A stretch of 64,000 nt of DNA from Lagopus muta (taxonomy: Eukaryota; Chordata; Aves; Galliformes; Phasianidae): assembly GCF_023343835.1 (NCBI RefSeq), contig NC_064443.1:1488001-1552000 (forward strand). Reading direction: 5' to 3'. A program made the translations under genes and the position numbers. This document shows, piece by piece, positions 12,201 through 24,200 of the stretch; position 1 is the stretch's first letter; each line of letters opens with the position of its first letter. The notes under the pieces were generated by a model. That model saw only the letters and a list, made by a program, of their open reading frames with translations. It was not told the DNA's origin and ran no database searches.

Positions 12201-15200
12201 AGCAAAGAGGCTGAACTGCATGAAAGTACAATGATTTACTGAGCAAGGAGTTAATAATTAGCCAAAGTACTAAAGGAGATGAGAATAAATGGTGCACTTT
12301 CAATACTACTTATTTTTCCTTCTGCAACATATACGAATACCATGTTTTACAGGTATTACCACCTCTGATATATTCTGCACAAGGAAGATCTGGCAATATT
12401 CCCTTTTCACACAGAAAGATGCTACTGCATTTACTTCTAAGTATATAAACAACTAAGGGGAAAGTGATGTGAACAGAATTGAATTTAGCTGAATTATGAG
12501 ATAAGAAATGCTACTTTCCTGAGATGCAATATTTTATATATTAATTTTAAATACACTGCTTTTAAATTTATAGTATTTTCCCCGTATGAACTGGTAGTGA
12601 AGGATGGTTTGATAGGAATGAGCTTTAGAAGGAAAACTAATTTTGCACAAACCATGCATCTGCAGGGCACAGAAAACAGTTTTTTCCAATATGTGTTTGA
12701 AACTGTGCCCACCCAAGTCTTTCTTCAGATGAGCATGAAAGCAACTTTGATAAAACTGTGAAAATGTCTGTACCTTCAGTAGGTTTATCAGCAATCGCTG
12801 CTTGATTTTCGTCGTCTTCTGGCTTTGTTACCACCATGGACGTCAGTGGTGTCACAAATTTGTATTTTAGTGATAGATCCAGGGCTTCAGCTGTAAGATT
12901 CTCCTTTTCTTCTCCTGTAGCTGAAATGCTGAATACAGGGAGAGGCTCCTAGCATCAGTGATTGCCAAATTACTGTTGAACTCTGAGTTAAGTACTATTT
13001 TTAAAAGTGAAGTAATCTCTCTGCAGCTAAAAAGACAAAACTGCATTTTCCATTAATGATAATTTAAAACTGTTTAATTTGCTAACTGTAAAACAAATGC
13101 TGAGGTTGTGGAGATTTTCGTTACTGTTCTTTATGCTTTCCTATTGGCATCTGGGTGTGATGATGAGCAAAAACAAGGAAATAGACCTCAATCCCAGCTT
13201 TACATCCTAGAGGCTGGAGCAGTCACACAGCGTGGTGCTTTCACTGGACGTGTGATTCTTGGTATAATTACCGTTTTTCCAGGAGTTGTTCAATGGTGAG
13301 ATAAGCCCAAAGCCTCTCAATGAAATCTCCAAATATATATCCCTGCTCTTGGAAAGCTTTAGCTGTTTGCTCCTTATCTTGGTGTGAAGTAAATGATAGG
13401 GCATCATTAGCCTGTTAGGAATAAGGAAAATAAGCCAGGGACTCCCACTATTTTCCAAAATCAAAACCTTAACACCTGAAAATCTTAATAAATTGAAAAA
13501 CATTGTGGTCCAACTAAGAACTTGCCCAGGAATTTTTTAGCTTCTAAAAAGCTCAGTAGTGTATGCTATGAGACATAATGCACTTTCCAAATTCAAATGA
13601 CATTTGATTCATTAGAATTTGACTACTCACGATTTAAAGAATCATGATTACGATTCTTATATAGCAACTTGTTCAATATGAAGACTACTGCCTACCAGCA
13701 CTGAACATCTGGCTTCTGAAAGAACTGGAGAGGATATTTAGAGAGTAAAGAAAACAAAATAAGTTAGCAAAGCTTATTCAGTCATGTTGCACAAAGCTGT
13801 TCTGGATTAACCCAAGTATAACTAACAGACTTAGACAAGAAACTTGCCTAAGGAACTTGTAAAAGCAATGCCTTTGGTGCTCTTGCTTTCTCACATACGC
13901 AGCAATACATGTTCTCACTGAGGTGAAGACATACGTGTGACTATTTTAAGTTGTGCCACCTTTGAACACAGATACTTTGTGGAACAAGAAAATAGTCAAA
14001 GAAATCCATACTTACACCTTCACCTTTCACATCTACTGTCAAACTGTTTTGGTTGATGTCTCTAAGGCGCCCAGCCACCACAATCTCAGACCCATCATAG
14101 AAATGCTTAAAGCTGTTTTTAGTTACGTCTGCAATTTCATTTTCTGGGTAGTTCAATTCCACATCCATTAGCATAGGATTGGACACCTCATCATAAAAAC
14201 CCTGTAGGATAAAAAGAAAAATATTTAACCACCATTTTTTCTTTAATTCATGTGTAGATCTGTAACCAGTGCTATTTCAGCAGTGAACATTTAGAATGTA
14301 TTTTAGAAGAAATATGTAAATATTCAGTTGTATCTCAGAATACAAAACCTAAAAATCTGCAAGTAAGGCAAACGAGGAAGGACGCACCAACTTTTTGGTC
14401 TCACTAAGACAGAGGGAAAATACCCAAGAAAACGTGCTGTGGATGATGAGTTCCATCATCATTCATCATGAGGAACACCAAGATCCTTTCATTTCATAAA
14501 GTAAGTTTCTAGACCAACTCCCTGAAGAGACTGAAATGATAACACAAGCCAAGAAGATGAGGCATTTGATTTTGTAATTAAATCCAGCATACAACATTTT
14601 GGCCTGTCTTTCCAATGAATGCTATTTCCATGTCAAAAGCCAAAAATTCAATTCCATACTACTTTGATGTCTTTTCATGTCATATAGAATTCAGAACGTT
14701 TCAGAAGTATGGTAAAATAAGTTAGCTTGCAGAAAGTTCCTAAATGCAGAATATCTAGAGCCTTTAACCTCTGTCGGCCTTCTCCTCTTTTGACATAATC
14801 TGTGAGATATGGAAGGTATAGTGACTGCAGCACTTTCGCTTATATAATGTGGCACACACCAAGGAGTCCTTCAGAATCATGTCTGTCTTGTGTCACCTGT
14901 GCCAAGTTTTGAACACTCTTCCATAGCGTGGGGAGTCTCTCTTTAGTGTTTTTTTTTCCATTATTTCAGAAAGGAAGAAGAAAATTAAATGCAACCAATA
15001 CTCTGACTACAGCATACTTGACTGTCTCAGTACCAGAGTACACTTTCTGCTTTTTGATTACTTCAGAATTAAAAAAAAGTTAGCATACTTGCCAGAATTA
15101 ACACATCTCTCATCTAATTTAAGTTGTGATTACTGTACCTGGAGTTGTAAAGCTGAATCAGAGTCAGGATAAATCCGACGGGCCAATCCTTTGTTTTCCA

Positions 15201-18200
15201 GTGCCATCTTCTCCAAGAAGTTGTAATCAACACCATAACCAAAACCAAGATTGTATAAAGTATACTTTCCTTCAATGGCTTTTTTCACATGTGTCTGAAT
15301 GTCCTGAGTATTTGATATCCCTACATTAAACAAGAAAAAAAGGTTGAGTTTCTTCATAAATTGATAAAATGAAACGCGGTTAGCGGTGTTTGGATTTCTT
15401 AAGAGACATTATCAAAAACTTGTTTGGTCACATGATGATGGTGTAGTAGCATTTCAATCGTGAAAAAGGAAAAAGCAGAAGTCAAAGATGACGGCCTATT
15501 TTAATTTAAAATGATTTTTGTTAGTTAATTCACTCTGTTATTTCGCCCAACACAAACTTACCTACATTCGGTTGGCCATCGGTTAACATGATAATTATTG
15601 AAGCACTTCTCTTGGGCACAAGGTTTTCTTCATGAGCAGCCTTCAGCATATCAATTCCTTTCATCATTCCACCATATAAATTTGTCACTGTAAGACAGAC
15701 ATAGAAATCTGGTTTCGGCACAGTCAAAATAATGGACCATGTTTCATGGGAATCTGAGAAAACCTGATTATAGTATGATAATGAAAAGTTGGAGTTTGCT
15801 AGCAAGGGGATGTTTAGATACAAAAATAACTGAGCTTTGCAAACATAAGGATGAAAAGATGTCATCTGTTGCAACAATTTCAAGTTTAGTAGCGTCCCAT
15901 TGCCAATTTTTAAGTGGTAGCATTGCATTCGCAGACTGAATTGGAGAATTAAGACACTCAACAGCCTACAAGTCAAGTACTCACAGCCTTCAGTATCAAT
16001 GCCCCGAACAAACTTTCTTGCTTCATCCAAATTTTCAGGAGTGGCTTTGATTAATGTTTCCTTCCAGGTGTGTACATCGCTACCAAACAGTATGAAATTG
16101 AAGTGGTCATCTTCTTTAATATCATCTAAGATTTTTAGAAGTGCTTCTCTTGTCTGTAAGAAGAAGAAATTTAAATTAATTGTTCAACTATAAAGAAATG
16201 GGTGCTTGCAGCTTTTACATAACTAATCTCTCCAGTGCTTTTTTCTTTTGTTTCTTTCATACAGAGAATTGTGCAAATAATTCTCGGCTTGTTCCACCCT
16301 TCCTATTCCTGCGTCTATTTCAAAGTAATTCTAATGAAGTTATACAGTTGCAGTTACATCTGGAAAATTGTTTTAGCTGAGAGGAAAAGCAAATCTTACA
16401 TCACACATTGTTGGCATGGCAAAATTAAAATGCTGGAAAATAAGGTAGCTACAGGTTTGTGGAAAAGGTCATAAGTAAGTATGGATATTTTAATGCAGCA
16501 CCAAAATTTGAAAGTTTTGATCATTAGATTGGATTGAGTAGTCCCAACTACAAAAAGAGCTGTTCCCAAGAGGAGAGAGAAAGAACAACATTGATAATGG
16601 ACAGAGTACTATATATATATATATTTAATTTTGAAACTGGCCAACACATCTGAGTGACCTCTCTGAAAATGCTGATAGTCTGAAAGTTTTGAAATAATAA
16701 CGTCTAAGTAAGCAAAACATAGCCTAAATGTATAGAATTTTATTCTACAGCAAGACTTCAAGCTAGTTTTTACAGTATTGAGAATTTGTGAAGCCACAGC
16801 ATAAAAGCATCTGGTATAACTCAGAATAATAGAATCATAGAATTGTTTGAGTTGGAAGGGATAGTTAAAGATCATCCAGTACATCTCTCATCCAGTACAT
16901 CTCTCCTGTAATGAACAGGGACATCTGCAGCTAGATCAGTGCTGAGAGCTTCCTCCAGCCTGACCTCAAATGTCTCCAAGGATGCAGCATCCAGCATATC
17001 TCTGGGTAACCTGTGCCAGTGCCTCAGCATCCTTATCATAAAAAGCTCCTTTTTACACCCAATCTAAATCTCCCCACTTTTAGTTTGAAACAATTTCCCC
17101 TTGTCCTGTCACAGCAGACTCTGCTGAAGAGTCTTTCATCTTCTTTCTTACATCTCCTTTAAAAATTGAAAGGTTGCTCTCAGATCTCCCCAGAGCCTTC
17201 TGTTCTCCAGGCTGAGCAGCCCAGCCCCAGCTCTCAGCCCATCCTCACAGGAGAGGTGCTCCATCCCTTTGATTATTTTGATGGCCCTCCTCTAGATCCA
17301 AAATGTCCACATCTCTTCTGTACTGAGGACTCCATTTCTGGACGCAGTACTCACCAGCACAGAGTAGAGGTCACCTTCCTGACATGCTGATCATGCTGCT
17401 TTGGATGCAGTGCAGGATATGGTTGGTTTTCTGGGCTGTGAGGACACACTACTGGCTGCCAGTCCCAGTACTGACCTCCAAGGCACACCACTCATCACTA
17501 ATCTCCATTTGAACACCTAGCTATTGACCACCACTCTCTATGAATGACCAGTTATTATTTATTGAACAATCCACCCATCAAATCCATATCTCTCCAATTT
17601 AGAGAGAAGGATGTTAGGTGGGACCATGTCAAAGGCACCCAACGTCACCATGTCCTTTACATCATGACAGAGGATCTTCCACCGAGACTCTAAAGTAGTG
17701 TGATAACTTACCTGTTGTATTTCTCTTCCACTCATTGAGCCACTGATATCTATTATAAAAACAACATTCTTGGGCAACTTTGGAAGATTCGTTGGTGCAA
17801 AGAAGTGCACAAAGTAGCCATTGACAATCTGAAAAGAAAGGACATCAGATAAAATTGATGAAAAAGAAAGTACTTTGATTTAGACTCTAGTCCCTGAGTA
17901 GACTAACAAATTCTCACCAATCTCACCTCCATCCATGAGCCCAGGAGTGTTGTTTAAGTTCAAACCTGAGCCTGCTTGACTTACACCTGTCTCTAGCAGT
18001 GTCACAACTATGCCTGCTCCCATCTGTTCATGGACTGATTTGGAACCCACTCTGTATTCTGACTTCGCACCACAGCTTGCCTCATCCTGACAAATTTGCC
18101 TGGTGATCTGGACTCTTGGCTGAATCTGAATACCATCTCTAGGTCTGCCTTAAGGAATCTGGGGACTGGAGTCTTGGTGAGGTTGAGCTGTCATAGTCAG

Positions 18201-21200
18201 CTTCCTGCCCTTTAGGGAGCAATTGACCTTGACTACTCTAACATTTATCTGTGAAAGATAAGCACATTCAACAGTGAAAATCTGCCAGACATTTATCTGC
18301 AAAATTACCTGCAGATTATCTGGAGTTGTTCTCTTCACATCGTATTTAACAATAAAATCTCCATCCAAGAGTGACTGTGAGCAATTTTCACAGGTTCGCT
18401 GTTGATCAAGAGATGGCTTGAAAGAGATATGCCCCTGAAAAGGAGAAACTTCTTTAGATCTGAATCTTAATAGCTGAAAACTTTCTACAGAACACAAATA
18501 GGTCTGCAAGTTTGTAGAGCTGGTATATTTAGATTCACAGACATAAGGATGACCTGTTTTATATGGTTATGTATATTAGTATACTAGTATATCTGTATAA
18601 ATAACTAATAGCTCAGGTTTGCTGCCTAGCTCTCTCTTCAGATGTTTTCTTCCTCATCTTCCTTGGCTCCATCTTCCTTCCAGCCCTTCTCTCCAAATGA
18701 TACGTTTGATAGGAATGTTGAGCAGTCTGTGTGTTAGGACTTCTATCACTTTCATACATGAGAAAACTACTTGTTACTGACACCATTCTTCCACAGGAAA
18801 TAGTCCAATTGGTGTCCAAGCTTCCACGTGTTGTTGTGGGACAAAGGTGCAGTTCCACGCTAATAGCTGCAAGTGTCTTTCCAACTGCATGGTGACAGCC
18901 TTCAGCTTCCTAGCTTGGAATTCAGAGTTAATTTGCAGAGAGAAAGCTTTATTTACTCTATTTTTAGCCTCTCACTTTCACTGCTAGTGACTGCAGCACT
19001 TTTACATAGTAAATAAAATATGGAAGGCGTTACTGTACCTTTTCATGGGAGAAAGTTTTCTTTATGACATTTTGCAGATCATTGGTGATGAATGTTCCTT
19101 CTGCTTCCAGCTCACTGATACCTTGTGGCTCAAAGATATTTACTTCAATCTGAAATATGAATTGAAAATTGTTTTTATTGGCTATCCCACAGTATATCAA
19201 CTTAGACATTTACAGGAGGATCTGAAGGAAATGAAGGATATGAAGGAGGGATTTTCTTAAAAGGAAAACAAGTTTACTTCTGTAATTAATAACAGCAGTC
19301 CAACATATCTTCTACATAGAACTTAAAAGACAAATTAGAAACAAACAAAGCTCTATAGAAATGGTTAGTAAAATGGTTAGCTGGTGGAATTTTGTCAAAT
19401 GTCAAATACCTAAGTCCTTCAAAAATATAATCCAGCTGTGAGCCATGGCCAAGTTTGATATATATTTCAGTTTGCCTTTCATCTTAATATGTTTGAAATA
19501 ATGCTTTTAAACATACAGGTACTGAGTTTTGTAATGATTTTTACACAACATTTGATCGGTAAGGCTGAGTTTTAACAAAGCAGACAGAAGTGATCAAAGA
19601 CAAGTTTTAGCACAGAAAAGCCAGTGTTCTAGAATGCAATATATGCATCACTGTAATTTAGCACAACATATTTTTATAATGATGTGAGAAAGACATATTT
19701 TTGTAGTGATACTATGAAGGCATTATAAAAGTTATTTTGCTCCAAAATATCTTAACAGCTTTTCAGTTTTCTGTATGGCATTTCTTTTGGAGGCTTACTA
19801 GCTGAGCTAGCTCAGAAGCCCATCAATCAAAATCTGCAGTAAAGCATATTGGTGGGGACTCCCCACATGGATATTATGGGGCCTTCAGTCCAGCTGTAGG
19901 CCAGTAGGAATGATCACGGTACTCCTCTTTCTACATATGTACAGAATCTCACCATCTCTTAAGCTGCAGAATTAAATTTGACATCTACCTCAAAATCTTT
20001 GACAAGCTGCTTCGGTTTTACTTTGATGAACATCTCATATTTTCCAAATTGCCTCTTCAGTAGTTCTTCATATGTGAGTTCAAAAGTGACTTTACTGCCT
20101 GCTGCGATGTTGACTGAAACAGTGAATTTTTCTGTTTTCCTTCCCGAAGCCCTATGTTTAAGGGGGTAAGAAAAAAATCATCCTCTTTCACAATATTTCT
20201 TGCTTGCATTTGGTTGGTGCAGTACAATTTTTAAAAAGAAGTAACACAAAGATGGGAATTTTCATCAGTTGCTAAAGTCATAATCAAACAGCATAGAGTT
20301 TATCCAAGTTTTCCTAGGAGCTTTGTCCCAGAACTGGATATGCACATCACGTGAAAGACGCAGAAACCTTCTTTTCTTAACTGCAGATACTACCTGCCAG
20401 AAATTGTATTTCCTTCTTCATAATTTATGCTAAAATAACTCTAAATTAATGATACTTGTCCTCTTGATCCTATAAGAAAACAAGCTTCAGAAATATGCCA
20501 GAGCAAGATATGAATCTCACAATTTCCTACAGGGTAATGGCATGGAAGCCACACCAGACATCATTCTTACTTGACAAGACCAGCAGTCTGTCCCTTTGAA
20601 ACTGCTTTCTCATACTGCTGTTTGGCAGCTTCTTTTTCTTTTATATTTCCAGGATAAGTGATGCCATCAATTGTCCTGTGGGTGAAAAAGTGCCTTATTT
20701 AGCTGATTGGCTTGCACTGATATATGGAAAGTTATTATAGGCATATAATATATTATATAATTGCATAATCTATAATCTCTGTTTATTAATTGGTTTGCTC
20801 AAAAGCATTTTCAGGATCCTGCAATTGCCAAGATTTGAGCACAAGTAATGAAGCACAAATGAACAAGTCTTTCCAGAGGCTTTACCTGGAATGAAGAGCT
20901 CTGTGCTTAGCACTGAACAGAATCTGAAATATTTTTGTTCTTGAAAATGAATTAGATCTAAAAACTAGGCTGACAGCAACACACCCTGCACCTGCACTTT
21001 AGCAGCTTGATCGTCTCGTCTTATCTTGTCTCATCCCATCCCATCTATCTCATCCCATCTATCTCATCACACAGCAGGATGACTCTCTGGATGAGACTCA
21101 TCTGCCCAAATGCAGGTGTCCACAGCTGAAAATTTCATCCATAGACTACTCACACCAATAAGCAAGCATTTTTCACAGGAGATGAATCTCATCCTAAAAT

Positions 21201-24200
21201 AAAAGTTCTAGCATAACTTAGAGTGATTGTACCCTAAAAGCATCTGTTTCTTTTCACTGAAAAGAACACAGGGCTAGTGTGATTAGCTGAGATGAACACT
21301 TCTAAGCTGAAACCTAATAAAAGTGTGAAAATTGCATATTACTGAATCTAAAGACACAAATTTAAGGAATAATTTCCTCTATTTCCTATCTCTCAATTGC
21401 ACACTTTCAACGTGAAGAAAGAAATTAAATTGTAATGCCAATTACAGTAATGGAATGCCAACTAAGTGATGGAACTTCTGGGGTTTGATAACAGCAGAGT
21501 AAAACAAGTGATATTTCTGAAAAGGTGAGTGTATCCATGGAGAGGATCTCCAATTCCCCAAGGTCCATGATAACAAAGAGACATAACTGAAAATCAGTCA
21601 CTTTTTTCTATAGATGTTTGCCTACCTCCAAGTATCTTGCATCTGAAGTTAACAATATCAGAAAATTACTCAATCTATCAAACAGCCAATTAAAACTGAA
21701 CTTTTTGGCTTGGCTACTGTAAGAAAATTATAAAATGTACACACATGCTGAAGTTGGTAATGAAGGCTGTCTTGGGGAGCTCGACATCGAAGAAGACTTC
21801 TTTGTGTGCATTTCCACGATTGGCAGCTCGACTGGTGATGACGTTGTGGGCAAATCGGGAAGTCACTTTGCTATCAATTTTCATTCTGTATATTTCTATC
21901 CCATTGACAACCTGTACATTGAAGATGAAAGAACAGAGCCAGCTGTTACACATGTCTGTCATGATTTTATAGAAAGAAATTACTGCAGGAGATTCTATCA
22001 TTCCAAAGTGAAACAGGAAGACCTAATCATAAGACATGGGACACAGCAGTGTTTCCTTGGGTGTCTACAGAACTGACAGAGTTATTTCTATGAGTCATAT
22101 CTACAGCCCCTTTAACAAAATACTGCCACCTTGGCAAAGATGATGCCACTGTAAGAATTGCTTTTTCTCTCCACTGAGACTGAGACTGAGACTTCTGTAG
22201 TCAGCACTGCACTGCTAATATCAACCAAGTGGCTGACTCCCAGAGCAGGGATGGAAGGATTCGTCTTGTATAAAAATACATCTAACCATTTCCAGATGAG
22301 TTTCAAATCCCATTTCATTATCCTCAATTTCCTCACCACTGAGGCTCATTCCTGTTTAAGAAATGAAATGAGTTCGGCATGACTTGTTTGTTTTGAATGC
22401 TCAGGAGTAAGGTTACTTGAGACTGCAGGAAAACATAGGTAACAGTGCATGTGCCTCTTTAGGCAGCTCTGCAATAACAAGATCTGATTGCAACATAATC
22501 AGCAATGAAAAGAAGCTTGTGAGTTTTGTGCAGGGCCTGATCTCTGGTGGGTTATTAAGAACTTCTCCCCCCGAGATCAAAACATATTCAGCATTGCTGA
22601 AGTGGCATCCAGGTGCCAAGTGGAATCAGCCTCAGAGATGCAGTCTCTTGACTTCCTTAGAAATAACTACAACATAAAATAAAAACAGTGTTAGAGACAC
22701 TGCTATTTATTAAAATACAACATGAGGTTGCAAATTATTTGTTCACACTCCTTCCCTGTGCAGGACTCCCGGTCTGAGCTTTGAAAAGTACAGACTTGTT
22801 AGTCTTAGTGCCTAAACCAAGCAGCTCTGGGCTCCTTCTCACGTTCCACACAGCCAGGAATGCCCATTTGCTCAGACTGGACTCAGAGAAATCTTCTGCG
22901 AAGAATATTCTTGTCACTTACAATCTTTAGCCATGGCCTGATCAGAACCAACCCTTCATATAAGAGAAGACTACTCACCAAGTCATTATCAGAATTTCGC
23001 TTCTGTAAAGAGAAGAAAAAAGGAAAAAAAAGTCATGAGTAAAGTAGGAAAGCCTCATTTAGGCATCTTCTTGGGAATGTTTTTTCAGGCCTTTTGGTAT
23101 GTATTTTGTCTTTTCCAACTCATTTTCCTTTGGGAGATAAATAGGTTTTATATCAAAGCATACAAAATGGTTTGCATACTCAGTCACAAACACTCTCCAG
23201 TCATCAGGCAGACTGATCTTGATGCTTTAACCCGTTCCACCCCACCAGCCTCTCACTCTAACAGTAACACATCAGATGGCAATTCAGCAGGCTCACAGAG
23301 AGAGAGCATACTCTGAAAGGCTGCATGGAGGGGAAAAAGAAAGTTGCTCTTTCTCAGAATGACTGCAAATATCAGCAGCTCTACAGAAATACCACGTGCT
23401 CTCATGACCTGAAAGAGATAACAGGATTGAAACATACTTGGGAACTCATGTTACGATAGTGTCTTGTGTAACTGCGTTCCCGTAATCTTGGTTGCAAATC
23501 CTTATCTCATCTGGCTCCAAGGGCCTCATGGGTCACATTTTGTACAAGTTTTCTTTTCGTGTTTGCATACTCCACTGAACAGAGCAGTAAGGACGCAGAG
23601 AGATCAGATCAGAGATGTATGTTGGGCACATCCATGGGTTTTGTTACTTTTCACATTTAGGACTTCTACAGGCTGAAAACAGACACACAAGACTGGGGTT
23701 TTTTTCTTTCTTTTTTCTTTTCTTCTTTTTTTTTCCCCCAGGACTTTATATATAAAGTCAGTGGTAATGCAGGGATTTGGAGAAAGCTTCTCTAGTTCTA
23801 TAAGAGTCTGGCAATCCATATTTCAAACTGCTATTGCCACACAGGTGATTTCTGCATGCACGTCTCCCCTGCTTCACAAACTGATGTGGGCTTTTTTAAT
23901 GCCTGTGTTGTGTACCCACCACTTCAAATCACTCCTTTACAAAATCTGTCTTTTCTGTATCCATACTCTCATTACAGTCAATCATTTCATCTTCTTCAAA
24001 CAAACAAACAAACAAACAAACAAAAACCAACCACAAACCAAAGTATAGACCTTAGAAACAAAAAAATGAAAGTATCTGAAAAGTCTGCTTGTTCTGCACC
24101 CTTTTCTTAAAAACGTGTTACATTTTAGCTACAAATCCCGCAATTCTGACTACTACTATCTGAACTAATACTTCACATGCATTTCATTTTTCCTGAATTG

